Assembly: GCA_015655035.1 (NCBI GenBank)
Contig: JAATFS010000082.1
Location: 1-17,242 of the forward strand
Source of the DNA: Lysobacterales bacterium
GTDB lineage: Bacteria; Pseudomonadota; Gammaproteobacteria; Xanthomonadales; Xanthomonadaceae
Length of the DNA stretch: 17,242 bases
Direction: 5' to 3'
Shown piece after piece: positions 1-9,855 of this stretch (position 1 is its first letter; every line of letters begins with the position of its first letter). The translations under genes were made by a program, and so were the position numbers. The notes beneath the pieces are model-generated. The model searched no databases, had not been told where the DNA came from, and saw only the letters and a list, made by a program, of their open reading frames with translations.

Positions 1-1105
<1,105 letters not shown>

Positions 1106-1112
1106 CTAAGCG

Positions 1113-1418
1113 TCAGCCCTTCAGCGAATCGACTTCGGCCACATTGATCGTGTGGCGGGTACGGAACAGGGTCACCAGGATCGCAAGGCCAATCGCAGCC
1201 TCGGCCGCGGCCACGGTAAGAATGAAGAACACGAACAGCTGCCCGGCGGGGTCGCCCAGCTCGCGCGAGAAGGCGATGAAGTTGATGTTGACCGACAGCA
1301 ACATCAGCTCGATCGACATCAGCAATACGATGACGTTCTTCCGATTCAGGAAAATGCCGGCCAGGCTGATGCAGAACAGCACCGCACCCAATCCAAGCAT
1401 ATGGCCCAGGGTAATCAC
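1113..1418 (-). CDS. nuoK: NADH-quinone oxidoreductase subunit K
   Basis: Small membrane subunit of complex I (Mrp-antiporter MrpC-like) that belongs to the proton-translocating arm. The 101 residues match the usual family length of about 100. Three membrane helices can be placed at roughly residues 5-23, 30-50 and 60-85. The two buried glutamates needed for proton pumping are present: Glu37 in LLMSIELMLLSVN and Glu73 in VAAAEAAIGLAI, matching E36 and E72 of E. coli. The ATG at 1418 overlaps the nuoJ stop in an ATGA, which suggests translational coupling. Its own stop is 7 bases before nuoL. Confidence 0.98.
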   Translation of the reverse strand: MITLGHMLGLGAVLFCISLAGIFLNRKNVIVLLMSIELMLLSVNINFIAFSRELGDPAGQLFVFFILTVAAAEAAIGLAILVTLFRTRHTINVAEVDSLKG

Positions 1419-2080
1419 GATTTGGTCTCCTGTGCGCCGGCATCGCCGCCATCGTTGGCCACCGGGCGAACGACCTGCTTCTCTGCCGCCATTTTCACGA
1501 TCCGCAGGCGATCCCCGGCCTTGACCCGGGTCTGCACGCCCACGTCCTGCGACTTGATACCGACACGCTTGCGCAGGGTCAGCATGACTGCCGCCACCAC
1601 CGCCACCGTCAGGATCACCGCGGCGAATTCGAACGGCAGCAGGAACTCGGTGAACAAGCTATGCGCCAGCCAGGTGAGGTTGGAACTGTCGGCCGCCACC
1701 GCAGCGGCGTTGTCGGCCGGGAACGCGGTAACCGAACGCGACTTGACCCCGATCAGCGTGATCATCTGCACGAACATGCCCGCCGCGACCAGGATGCCAA
1801 CCGGCAGATAGCGAACCCAGCCCTCGCGCAAGCGGCTGGTGTCGATGTCCAGCATCATCACCACGAACAGGAACAGCACCATCACCGCGCCGACGTACAC
1901 CAGGATCAGCGTCACGCCGAGGAATTCCGCCCCCACCAGCAGCCACACGCAGGCGATGGAGAAGAAGGTGAGGATCAGGCACAGCACGGCGTACACCGGA
2001 TTGCGCACGCTGATCACCGCACCAGCGGAGACCACCGCGATGGCGGAGAAAGCGTAGAAAGCGATATTGACCCAGTCCAT
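1415..2080 (-). CDS. nuoJ: NADH-quinone oxidoreductase subunit J
   Basis: Membrane subunit of complex I next to NuoH, K and A. The protein is 221 residues with five predicted helices. The conserved third helix, at about residues 52-77, carries EFLGVTLILVYVGAVM. After the last helix (about 150-169) there is a hydrophilic tail of about 50 residues, longer than in E. coli NuoJ (184 residues). Two adjacent ATGs compete, at 2083 and 2080. A GAGG at 2089-2086 lies 5 bases before the ATG at 2080 but only 2 before the other, so I chose 2080 (MDWVNIAFY); the alternative adds one Met. The open frame continues further upstream inside nuoI, but that part is not NuoJ-like. The stop overlaps the nuoK start by ATGA. 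Confidence 0.96.
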   Translation of the reverse strand: MDWVNIAFYAFSAIAVVSAGAVISVRNPVYAVLCLILTFFSIACVWLLVGAEFLGVTLILVYVGAVMVLFLFVVMMLDIDTSRLREGWVRYLPVGILVAAGMFVQMITLIGVKSRSVTAFPADNAAAVAADSSNLTWLAHSLFTEFLLPFEFAAVILTVAVVAAVMLTLRKRVGIKSQDVGVQTRVKAGDRLRIVKMAAEKQVVRPVANDGGDAGAQETKS

Positions 2081-2087
2081 CATGACC

Positions 2088-2576
2088 TCAACGGAAGGCG
2101 GCGTCGGCAGCGCGACGTTCGGCGATCTCGGTTTCAAGCCGGTCTCCGATCGCCAGCAGCTGCGGCTTGTTGATGATGTTCTCGCCCCGCTTCTCGAAGT
2201 GATACTCGAGGACGTGGGTCTCGACAATCGAGTCCACCGGGCAGCTTTCCTCGCAGAAGCCGCAATAGATGCACTTGAACAAGTCGATGTCGTAACGCGT
2301 GGTGCGGCGGCTGCCGTCCTCGCGCTTGGCCGAGTCGATGGTAATCGCCAGCGCCGGGCATACCGCCTCGCACAGCTTGCAGGCAATGCAGCGCTCCTCG
2401 CCGTTGGGATAGCGACGCAGCGCATGCAATCCCCGGAAGCGTGGCGACTGCGGGAACTTTTCCATCGGGTACAGCACGGTGTACTTCGGCTTGAAGGTGT
2501 ACTTCAGCGTCAGCCACAGGCCGCCCAGCAATTCGAGCAGCAGCAAACTCTTGAAGTAATGGGTGATCTTGTTCAT
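2088..2576 (-). CDS. nuoI: NADH-quinone oxidoreductase subunit I (2x 4Fe-4S ferredoxin-type)
   Basis: Iron-sulfur subunit that carries clusters N6a and N6b and passes electrons from NuoG to the N2 cluster in NuoB. The 162 residues contain two ferredoxin motifs: Cys63, 66, 69 and 73 in CIACKLCEAVCP, and Cys102, 105, 108 and 112 in CIYCGFCEESCP. An N-terminal amphipathic stretch (residues 8-25, LLLLELLGGL) probably lies along the membrane. The ATG at 2576 follows the nuoH stop by 4 bases. The purine-rich AGAAGGG about 11 bases upstream is a plausible ribosome site. Length and motifs are fully typical. Confidence 0.98.
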   Translation of the reverse strand: MNKITHYFKSLLLLELLGGLWLTLKYTFKPKYTVLYPMEKFPQSPRFRGLHALRRYPNGEERCIACKLCEAVCPALAITIDSAKREDGSRRTTRYDIDLFKCIYCGFCEESCPVDSIVETHVLEYHFEKRGENIINKPQLLAIGDRLETEIAERRAADAAFR

Positions 2577-2580
2577 CGGA

Positions 2581-3672
2581 TTACACGCCCTTCTGGATCA
2601 CGCCGTAAAACACCATCAAAGCCGTCACCGCGATCCAGACGATCGTGAGCGGAATGAACACCTTCCAGCCCAGGCGCATGATCTGGTCATAGCGATAGCG
2701 CGGGAAGCTGGCACGGAACCAGATATACGCACTGGCAAAGAAAAACACCTTCATCAACAACCACGGCCAGCCGCCCTTCCAGATCCAATCGATCCAGGGC
2801 GAGACATCGGCATTGACCCAGCCCTGGATCGGGCTCAGCCAGCCGCCGAGGAAGAAGATCGAGATCAGGAAGCTGACCAGGATCATGTTGGCGTACTCGG
2901 CCAGGAAGAACAGCGCGAACGCACCACCCGAGTACTCGACCATGTGACCGGCGACGATTTCCGACTCGCCTTCCACCACGTCGAACGGCGCGCGGTTGGT
3001 CTCGGCGACGCCGGACACCCAGTACACGATGAACAGCGGGAACAACGGCAGCAGGAACCAATCGAAGAACCCGGAGTTGCCACCCTGCGCCAACACGATC
3101 TGGCTCAGATTGACGCTACCGGCGGCGATCATCACCCCGACCAGCGCGAACCCCATCGCGATCTCGTAGCTCACCACTTGCGCGGCCGAACGCATCGCGC
3201 CCAGGAAAGCGTACTTCGAGTTCGAGGCCCAACCCGCCAGGATGATGCCGTACACGCCCAGCGAGGTCATCGCCAGCAGGTACAGCAAGCCGACGTTGGC
3301 ATTGGACAACACCAGTTTGGCGTCGAACGGCACCACCGACCAGGCCGCGAAGGCCGGCGCCAACGTGATCAGCGGTGCGATCACGAACAGCGTCTTGTGC
3401 GTATTGGTCGGCTGCAGGATTTCCTTGAACAGCAGTTTGAACACATCGGCGAAGGCCTGGAAGATACCCATGCCCACGTACATCGGCCCATGGCGGATGT
3501 GCATCCAGCCGATCAGCTTGCGCTCCCAGACCACGTAGAACGCCACCGAGACGATCACCGGCACGGCAATCACCAGGATCTTCAGTACGATCCAGATAAT
3601 CACGCCGATGGCGCCCAGGCCCAGCAGGAACTGGTGCAGCGGATCGACCACGTTCAACAGCATCTCGTTCAT
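2581..3672 (-). CDS. nuoH: NADH-quinone oxidoreductase subunit H
   Basis: Membrane subunit that, with NuoB and NuoD, forms the quinone chamber and joins the peripheral arm to the membrane arm. The 363 residues are slightly longer than in E. coli (325). About eight hydrophobic helices are visible. The acidic loop ETNRAPFDVVEGESEIVAG at residues 224-242 is the family signature and forms part of the quinone/E-channel region. VWERKLIGWMHIRHGP at residues 48-63 is also conserved. The ATG at 3672 overlaps the nuoG stop (ATGA), and the TAA is followed by nuoI after 4 bases. Confidence 0.98.
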   Translation of the reverse strand: MNEMLLNVVDPLHQFLLGLGAIGVIIWIVLKILVIAVPVIVSVAFYVVWERKLIGWMHIRHGPMYVGMGIFQAFADVFKLLFKEILQPTNTHKTLFVIAPLITLAPAFAAWSVVPFDAKLVLSNANVGLLYLLAMTSLGVYGIILAGWASNSKYAFLGAMRSAAQVVSYEIAMGFALVGVMIAAGSVNLSQIVLAQGGNSGFFDWFLLPLFPLFIVYWVSGVAETNRAPFDVVEGESEIVAGHMVEYSGGAFALFFLAEYANMILVSFLISIFFLGGWLSPIQGWVNADVSPWIDWIWKGGWPWLLMKVFFFASAYIWFRASFPRYRYDQIMRLGWKVFIPLTIVWIAVTALMVFYGVIQKGV

Positions 3673-5903
3673 GCAGCCACCACCGTTACCCGACCTGCCC
3701 CGATCGGCGCAGTCGCGCCATGGCCGGATTCGATCCAGACCGTACCGGCGGCAACCCGCTTGTCCAGCACCACCGGCAACGTCGCCTTACCCGCGACAGT
3801 ACCGACCTTGACCATCTGCCCTGCGGCGACCTGCAACTGCGCGGCCTGCTCCGGGTGCATCGCCACACAGGCGGCGACGTTCAACGGATGCGCCTGCAAC
3901 GCCTGGGCACGACGCACCACCGCATCGGTGCGGTAGATAGCCGCTGTCGCAGCGACTTCCAGGCCTTCGCTGGCGGCCGTCGGCTGCGCCGAAGCCACCG
4001 GGACGACATCGCGGCGTTGCAGACCGGCACGCAGACCAACGAGATCGGAGAAATCGAACCCCGGCAAGCCCAGCTCGCCGCCCAGGGCGCGCAGCACACG
4101 CCAGCCCTCGCGGGCTTCGACCGGCAGCTTGCCAGCGGCCTTGGCCGACTGCGCACGCCCATCGAGATTGGTCAGGGTGGCATCGATTTCAGGCAACGCG
4201 CCGATCGGCAGGATCACGTCGGCGATATCGCGGGTCGACGCACAGGCGAACTGGCTGAAGGCCACCACCTTGGCACCGGCAAGCGCCGAACGTGCAGCAG
4301 CGGCATCGGCGAAATCCAGACCGGGCTCGATGCCATAGATGACGTAGGCCTTGCGCGGCTGCTGCAGCATCGACACCGCATCGCGTGCGGTCGGCAGCAC
4401 GCCGTAGCTGGCCAGACCAATCGCGTTGGCACCCTGCGGGATGCGGCACAGCGACGCGCCGGTAGCGCTGGCGAAAGTACGTGCCGCCGCGCGCAGCGTC
4501 GCCGCCTGCGGATGGTTTTCGGCGAGCGCGCCGACGATGACGACGGCACGCGAAGCACCCTGCGCCGCATCGCGCAGCGCAGCATCATCGAGTGCGGCCG
4601 CCAACTGCGACGGCGCGACGATCTGCTTGCCGGCCAGGCCGAACGCGAAATCGAAGTCAACCGGGTTGACGACATGGATCTTGGCGCCATTGCTCACCTG
4701 CGCCTTGCGCAGGCGTGCATGCAGCAACGGCAGCTCATGTCGCACGTTGCTGCCGAACAGCACCACCACGTCGGCCTGCTCGATCTCGGCCAGCGGCAGC
4801 GCGAAAGGCTCGGCGATGGCGGCATCGGAAAGATCGCGCTGCAGGATGCGGTGATCCAGGTTGCCACTGCCCAGACCCTGGGCCAGACGGGCCAGCAGTG
4901 CGCCCTCCTCGTTCGAGGTGGACGGATGCACCAGCACACCCAGCTCGTCGCCGGCGTGGTCGCGCAGGATCTGGCCAGCGGCGGCCAGGCCTTCGGCCCA
5001 GCTCACTTCGGTCCAGACGCCATCGATTTTCTTCAGTGGCTTGACCGCACGGTCGTCGCTGTACAAGCCCTGGTGCGAATAGCGGTCGCGATCGGACAAC
5101 CAGCATTCGTTGACCGCTTCGTTGTCGCGCGGCACGGCGCGCAGCACTTCTCCGCGGCGCACATGCAGGAACAGGTTCGAGCCCATCGCATCGTGATAGC
5201 CCAGCGACTCGCGCGCGGCCAGCTCCCACGGACGGGCGCGGAACTGGAACACCTTGTTGGTCAGCGCGCCAACCGGGCAAACGTCGATGACGTTGCCGGA
5301 CAATTCTGTGGTCAGCGGCTTGCCGTCGTAGGTACCGATCTGCAGGTTCTCACCGCGATACATGCCGCCCAGCTCATAGGTCCCGGCAACGTCGGCGGTG
5401 AAACGCACGCAGCGTGTGCACTGAATGCAGCGGGTCATTTCGGTGGCCACCAGCGGACCGATGTCCTCGTCCGGCACCACGCGCTTGCGTTCGTTGAAGC
5501 GGCTGACCGAACGGCCATAGCCCAACGAGACGTCCTGCAATTCGCACTCGCCGCCCTGATCGCAGATGGGGCAATCCAGCGGATGGTTGATCAGCAGGAA
5601 CTCCATCACGCTACGCTGATACTTCAGCGCCTTCTCGCTGCGCGTGGTGACCTTCATGCCGTCCATCACCGGAGTCGCGCACGCGGGCGACGGCTTCGGC
5701 GACTTCTCGACATCGACCAGACACATGCGGCAATTGGCGGCGATCGGCAACTTCTCGTGATAGCAGAAGCGTGGAATCGGAATGCCGGCCTTGTCGGCAG
5801 CCTGGATGATCATCGAACCCTTCGGCACGACCAGGCTCTGGCCGTCGATCTCGACGGTCACATGGTTCGGCGGCACGTTCGGATTCACCGGTTGGGCGCT
5901 CAT
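3669..5903 (-). CDS. nuoG: NADH-quinone oxidoreductase subunit G
   Basis: Large iron-sulfur subunit of the NADH-input arm. The first 220 residues hold the cluster ligands: Cys47, 58, 61 and 75 for the 2Fe-2S cluster N1b; His107 with Cys111, 114 and 120 for N5; and Cys159, 162, 165 and 209 for N4. The rest (about 225-744) is a degenerate molybdopterin-oxidoreductase-like domain ending in a short molydopterin dinucleotide-binding-like part. The CxxCxxxC ligands of the extra N7 cluster, known from E. coli and Thermus, are missing after residue 220, as in mitochondria and many bacteria. The protein is 744 residues against 908 in E. coli. The ATG at 5903 overlaps the nuoF stop and the TGA overlaps the nuoH start, both as ATGA. 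Confidence 0.98.
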   Translation of the reverse strand: MSAQPVNPNVPPNHVTVEIDGQSLVVPKGSMIIQAADKAGIPIPRFCYHEKLPIAANCRMCLVDVEKSPKPSPACATPVMDGMKVTTRSEKALKYQRSVMEFLLINHPLDCPICDQGGECELQDVSLGYGRSVSRFNERKRVVPDEDIGPLVATEMTRCIQCTRCVRFTADVAGTYELGGMYRGENLQIGTYDGKPLTTELSGNVIDVCPVGALTNKVFQFRARPWELAARESLGYHDAMGSNLFLHVRRGEVLRAVPRDNEAVNECWLSDRDRYSHQGLYSDDRAVKPLKKIDGVWTEVSWAEGLAAAGQILRDHAGDELGVLVHPSTSNEEGALLARLAQGLGSGNLDHRILQRDLSDAAIAEPFALPLAEIEQADVVVLFGSNVRHELPLLHARLRKAQVSNGAKIHVVNPVDFDFAFGLAGKQIVAPSQLAAALDDAALRDAAQGASRAVVIVGALAENHPQAATLRAAARTFASATGASLCRIPQGANAIGLASYGVLPTARDAVSMLQQPRKAYVIYGIEPGLDFADAAAARSALAGAKVVAFSQFACASTRDIADVILPIGALPEIDATLTNLDGRAQSAKAAGKLPVEAREGWRVLRALGGELGLPGFDFSDLVGLRAGLQRRDVVPVASAQPTAASEGLEVAATAAIYRTDAVVRRAQALQAHPLNVAACVAMHPEQAAQLQVAAGQMVKVGTVAGKATLPVVLDKRVAAGTVWIESGHGATAPIGAGRVTVVAA

Positions 5904-7234
5904 GCCGCCACTCCCATCTGCTCATCGACGATCGAACGACCGTTGACGATGTAATACTCGAATTCGTCCCAGAACTGGCGCAGGAAACCCTGGATCGGCC
6001 ATGCCGCGGCTTCGCCGAACGCACAGATGGTGTGGCCTTCGATCTGGCCGGCCACGGTGCGCAGCTGGTGCAGATCTTCCATCGTGGCCTTGCCGGCGAC
6101 GATGCGCTCCAGCACGCGGTGCATCCAGCCGGTACCTTCGCGGCACGGCGTGCACTGGCCGCAGGATTCCTTGTGGAAGAACTGCGAGATGCGGCAGGCG
6201 AAACGCACGCAGCACACGCTGTCGTCCAGCACCACGATTGCGCCCGACCCCAGGCCGGTACCCAGTGCGCGCAAGGTGTCATAGTCCATCTGCAGCCCCT
6301 TGAGCTGCTCGGCCTTCAACACCGGCATCGACACGCCGCCCGGGACCGCCGCCTTCAGCGTGCGGCCCGGACGCAGGCCACCGGCCATTTCCAGCAGCTC
6401 GTCGAAGGTGGTGCCCAGCGGAACTTCGAAATTGCCGCCCTTCTGCACGCAGCCGGAGACCGAGAAGATCTTCGGGCCTCCGTTGGCCGTCTTGCTCAGG
6501 CCCTTGAACCACTCCGGACCGTTGCGGATGATCGCCGGCACCGAGGCGTAGGTCTCGGTGTTGTTGATCGTCGAAGGCTTGCCGTACAGGCCGAAATTGG
6601 CCGGGAACGGCGGCTTGTAGCGCGGCTGGCCCTTCTTGCCTTCCAGCGACTCCATCAACGCGGTTTCTTCGCCGCAGATGTAGGCACCGGCGCCCAGCGC
6701 GCCGTAGATGTCGATATCCACGCCGCTGCCCAGCACGTCCTTGCCCAACCAGCCGTTGGCATAGGCATCGGCCAACGCCTGCTCGAAGTGCTCGAATGGC
6801 TCGTGGTGGAACTCGCCGCGCAGGTAATTGTAGGCCACCTTCGAACCAGTGGCATAACAGGCGATCGCCATGCCCTCGACCACCGCATGCGGGTTGTAGC
6901 GCAGGATGTCGCGATCCTTGCAGGTACCCGGTTCGGACTCGTCCGAGTTGCAGAGGATGTACTTGATCGGCGCGTCCTTGGGCATGAAGCTCCATTTCAG
7001 GCCGGTCGGGAAGCCCGCACCACCGCGACCGCGCAAGCCGGACTGCTTGACCATTTCGATCACGTCGGCCGGCGCGATCTTCTCTTCGAGGATCTTGCGC
7101 AGCGCGGCGTAGCCGCCGGTCTTGAGGTAGCTTTCGTACGACCACGGAGTGTCGTAGTGCAGCGTCGTGTAGACGACCTGATGCGGCTGCGGCGCCGGGC
7201 CTACCGGCCCGTGGGATTCTTGATGGTGTGCCAT
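5900..7234 (-). CDS. nuoF: NADH-quinone oxidoreductase subunit F (NADH/FMN-binding)
   Basis: Catalytic subunit that oxidises NADH, carries FMN and holds cluster N3. The glycine-rich GRGGAGFPTGLKW at residues 69-81 binds NADH/FMN. NSDESEPGTCKDR at 96-108 and GAGAYICGEETAL at 181-193 line the flavin site. The N3 4Fe-4S ligands are Cys358, 361 and 364 in ESCGQCTPCREGTGW, plus Cys404 in HTICAFGE. The 444-residue length is normal. The first 20 or so residues are His/Pro/Gln-rich and look like a variable N-terminal extension. It starts 4 bases after the nuoE stop and overlaps nuoG by ATGA. Confidence 0.98.
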   Translation of the reverse strand: MAHHQESHGPVGPAPQPHQVVYTTLHYDTPWSYESYLKTGGYAALRKILEEKIAPADVIEMVKQSGLRGRGGAGFPTGLKWSFMPKDAPIKYILCNSDESEPGTCKDRDILRYNPHAVVEGMAIACYATGSKVAYNYLRGEFHHEPFEHFEQALADAYANGWLGKDVLGSGVDIDIYGALGAGAYICGEETALMESLEGKKGQPRYKPPFPANFGLYGKPSTINNTETYASVPAIIRNGPEWFKGLSKTANGGPKIFSVSGCVQKGGNFEVPLGTTFDELLEMAGGLRPGRTLKAAVPGGVSMPVLKAEQLKGLQMDYDTLRALGTGLGSGAIVVLDDSVCCVRFACRISQFFHKESCGQCTPCREGTGWMHRVLERIVAGKATMEDLHQLRTVAGQIEGHTICAFGEAAAWPIQGFLRQFWDEFEYYIVNGRSIVDEQMGVAA

Positions 7235-7238
7235 GGCG

Positions 7239-7766
7239 TTACTCCAGCCCGTCCAGCAGTTCGTCGATCTTCTGCGTGGTCAGGCGCTCGTGGTAATGGC
7301 CATTGATGACCATCATCGGCGCAGCCGAGCAGCCCGCCAGGCACTCTTCTTCGCGCTTGAGGTAGACGCGCCCGTCGGCAGTGGATTGACCGAGCTTGCA
7401 TCCGAGTTTCTTTTCGGCGTGCGCCACCAGATCTTCGGCGCCGTTGAGCCAGCAACTGATATTGGTGCAGAACGCCACATTGTTGCGGCCGACCTTCTCG
7501 GTCTCGAACATCGAGTAGAAGCTGGCGACCTCATAGGCCCACACCGGCGGCAACTCCAGGTACTTGGCGACGCCGGCGATCAACTCGTCGGTCAGCCAAC
7601 CCTGGTTTTGTTCTTGCGCCGCATGCAGGCCTTGCAGCACCGCCGAACGCTTGCGATCCGGCGGGAACTTGCTCAGCCAATGATCGATGTGCGCGCGCGT
7701 CTTATCGCTCAGCACCACCAGCGGATCGACATCGCGCGCCGCTTCGAAATTACCTGTCGCCTTCAT
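7239..7766 (-). CDS. nuoE: NADH-quinone oxidoreductase subunit E (thioredoxin-like 2Fe-2S)
   Basis: Thioredoxin-fold 2Fe-2S subunit (cluster N1a) that pairs with NuoF in the NADH dehydrogenase module. The 175 residues show an N-terminal helical part with VWAYEVASFYSMF at 75-87. The cluster ligands are Cys100 and Cys105 in CTNISC, then Cys142 and Cys146 in CLAGCSAAPMM. That spacing (x4, x36, x3) is typical of the family. The ATG at 7766 overlaps the nuoD stop in ATGA. The stop is 4 bases before nuoF. Confidence 0.98.
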   Translation of the reverse strand: MKATGNFEAARDVDPLVVLSDKTRAHIDHWLSKFPPDRKRSAVLQGLHAAQEQNQGWLTDELIAGVAKYLELPPVWAYEVASFYSMFETEKVGRNNVAFCTNISCWLNGAEDLVAHAEKKLGCKLGQSTADGRVYLKREEECLAGCSAAPMMVINGHYHERLTTQKIDELLDGLE

Positions 7767-9070
7767 CGGTCAACCTCACCGAAAACCAAATCGTATGTAC
7801 CGATCATTGCCACCACGTCAGCCAGCATGTAGCCGCGCACGACCGCGTCTATCGACGACAGGTGCACGAAACCCGGCGCGCGCAGGTGCACGCGGAACGG
7901 CTTGTTGGCACCGTCGGAGACGAGATAGCAGCCAAACTCGCCCTTCGGCGCTTCGACCGCGCAGTAGGTCTCGCCGGCAGGCACGCAATAGCCTTCACTG
8001 AACAGCTTGAAGTGATGGATCAGCGCTTCCATGTCGTCCTTCATGTCCTCGCGGCTGGGCGGCGCGACCTTGAAGTTCTTGACGATGACCGGGCCTGGGT
8101 TGGCCTTCAGCCACTTCACACACTGCTGGATGATGCGGTTGGACTCGCGCATCTCGGCCACGCGGCACAGGTAGCGGTCGTAGCAATCGCCTTCCTTGCC
8201 GACCGGGATGTCGAAATCCACCGCGTCGTACTTGGCATAGGGCTGCTTCTTGCGCAGGTCCCATTCGATTCCCGAGCCGCGCAGCATCACGCCGGTCATG
8301 CCCCAGGCACGCGCCAGATCCGGATCTACCACGCCCACGCCCACCGTACGCTGCTTCCAGATACGGTTGTCGGTCAGCAGCGTCTCGTATTCGTCCACGC
8401 GCGACGGGAAGGTGGTGGTGAAATCCTCGAGGAAGTCGAGCATCGAACCTTCGCGCGCAGCGTTGAGGCGCTTCAGCGCCCCACCCTTGTGCCAGCGCGA
8501 TTCCTTGTACTTCGGCATGCGGTCCGGCAGGTCGCGATAGACGCCGCCCGGACGATAGTAGGTCGCGTGCATGCGCGCGCCGCTGACCGCCTCGTACACG
8601 TCCATCAACTCTTCCCGCTCGCGGAAGGCATACAACATCACCGCCATCGCGCCCAGGTCGAGTGCATTGGAACCCACCCACATCAGGTGGTTCAGGATGC
8701 GGGTGATTTCGTCGAACATGGTGCGGATGTACTGCGCGCGCTCCGGCGCCTCGATCCCCATCAGGGTTTCGATCGAGCGCACGTAGGCGTGTTCGTTGCA
8801 CATCATCGACACGTAGTCCAGACGATCCATGTAGCCGATCGACTGGTTGAAGGGCTTGGACTCGGCCAGCTTCTCGGTGCCCCTGTGCAGCAGGCCGATA
8901 TGCGGATCGGCGCGCACCACGGTTTCGCCGTCCATCTCCAGAATCAGGCGCAACACACCATGGGCCGCGGGGTGCTGCGGGCCGAAGTTCATCGTGTAGT
9001 TGCGGATCTCCTGCTTGCTCTCGACAGGATTGCTGGCGAAGGCCTCGGTGGCCTGTTCGAACTCGCTCAC
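7763..9070 (-). CDS. nuoD: NADH-quinone oxidoreductase subunit D (49 kDa, quinone site)
   Basis: The 49-kDa-type subunit, related to the large subunit of NiFe hydrogenases, that builds the quinone pocket facing cluster N2. The 435 residues begin with the conserved MNFGPQHPAAHGVLRLILE (27-45). His37 and Tyr86 (in MDRLDYVSMM) correspond to the quinone-contacting His38 and Tyr87 of the Thermus protein. The C-terminal PFRVHLRAPGFVHL and LVFGEVDR endings are also typical. In E. coli this gene is fused to nuoC; here the two are separate but overlap by ATGA (9067-9070). The stop likewise overlaps nuoE. Confidence 0.98.
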   Translation of the reverse strand: MSEFEQATEAFASNPVESKQEIRNYTMNFGPQHPAAHGVLRLILEMDGETVVRADPHIGLLHRGTEKLAESKPFNQSIGYMDRLDYVSMMCNEHAYVRSIETLMGIEAPERAQYIRTMFDEITRILNHLMWVGSNALDLGAMAVMLYAFREREELMDVYEAVSGARMHATYYRPGGVYRDLPDRMPKYKESRWHKGGALKRLNAAREGSMLDFLEDFTTTFPSRVDEYETLLTDNRIWKQRTVGVGVVDPDLARAWGMTGVMLRGSGIEWDLRKKQPYAKYDAVDFDIPVGKEGDCYDRYLCRVAEMRESNRIIQQCVKWLKANPGPVIVKNFKVAPPSREDMKDDMEALIHHFKLFSEGYCVPAGETYCAVEAPKGEFGCYLVSDGANKPFRVHLRAPGFVHLSSIDAVVRGYMLADVVAMIGTYDLVFGEVDR

Positions 9071-9819
9071 TTGGCGGCCTCCGGCTTGGCCACTTCACCG
9101 GCCGCAGTCTGGTAACGGGCATCGTCGCGGATCACGCGCGCCACGCCCACGCGCGGCTCGACCGAGGTCACCGGCTCGTATACCACGCGCTTCTTTTCTT
9201 CGTCGTAGCGCACTTCGACATTGCCGATCAGCGGGAAATCCTTGCGGAACGGATGCCCGACGAAACCGTAGTCGGTCAGGATGCGGCGCAGGTCCGGGTG
9301 GCCCTCGAACACGATGCCGAACAGGTCGAACGCCTCGCGCTCGAACCAGTTCACGCCCGGCCAGAGGTCGGTGACCGAAGCCACCACCGGCACGTCGTCA
9401 TTGGGTGCATAGCAACGCACGCGCAGACGCTGGTTGTGGCGGTAGGAAATCAACTGGGCGACCACGGCAAAACGCTGCTGCGGCATCGACCACGGCTGCG
9501 CGCCTTCGCTGCTTTCCGCGCTGGGGAATTCGCCCCAGGCGAAACGGCCCATGGCCTTGCCTTCGACACCGCGACTGAACCCCTGCGACGAAATGTCGCT
9601 CGTGTCCCATTCGTCACTGCCATAACCTAGATAGTCCACTCCACACAGGTCGGACAGTTGTTCGAAAGCGAATTCGTCGCGAAGCGCCAAGCAGACGTCG
9701 TGCCACTCGGCAGCGGCGACTTCCAGCGTGACCTCGCCACGCGGTTCGGCCACGACGACGCGGGCGCCGGAGAAACGCGCTCCAAGGCGATCGGTGAAGG
9801 AGGATGCTTGCTCTGCCAT
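9067..9819 (-). CDS. nuoC: NADH-quinone oxidoreductase subunit C (with internal insertion)
   Basis: The 30-kDa-type subunit, a structural part of the quinone-linked connecting module. The C-terminal half has the family signature: NWFEREAFDLFGIVFEGHP at 157-175 and RRILTDYGFVGHPFRKDFPL at 178-197. Between CGVDYLGY (59-66) and RFAVVAQL (116-123), where many homologues have a short loop, there are about 48 acidic, Ser/Gly/Trp-containing residues. I recall a similar insertion in Xanthomonas proteins. The tail after about residue 235 is low-complexity. The gene starts 36 bases after the nuoB stop, the longest gap inside the operon. No good ribosome site sits at standard distance: an AAGAGAG lies about 13 bases upstream. 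No other start codon lies in frame nearby. Confidence 0.97.
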   Translation of the reverse strand: MAEQASSFTDRLGARFSGARVVVAEPRGEVTLEVAAAEWHDVCLALRDEFAFEQLSDLCGVDYLGYGSDEWDTSDISSQGFSRGVEGKAMGRFAWGEFPSAESSEGAQPWSMPQQRFAVVAQLISYRHNQRLRVRCYAPNDDVPVVASVTDLWPGVNWFEREAFDLFGIVFEGHPDLRRILTDYGFVGHPFRKDFPLIGNVEVRYDEEKKRVVYEPVTSVEPRVGVARVIRDDARYQTAAGEVAKPEAAK

Positions 9820-9855
9820 GGGGGCTTGGCTGCTCTCTTTGTGGGAGAAGATGTA

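Noticed and set aside
1415..2425. A longer NuoJ of 336 residues
   Set aside because: The extra N-terminus is the nuoI sequence in the wrong frame; NuoJ begins at the ATG near 2080 with a suitable ribosome site.
3720..5954. A 744-codon open frame on the plus strand opposite nuoG
   Set aside because: It is the exact antisense of nuoG and its Arg/Gln/His-rich product resembles no family. Long antisense frames are expected in GC-rich coding DNA.
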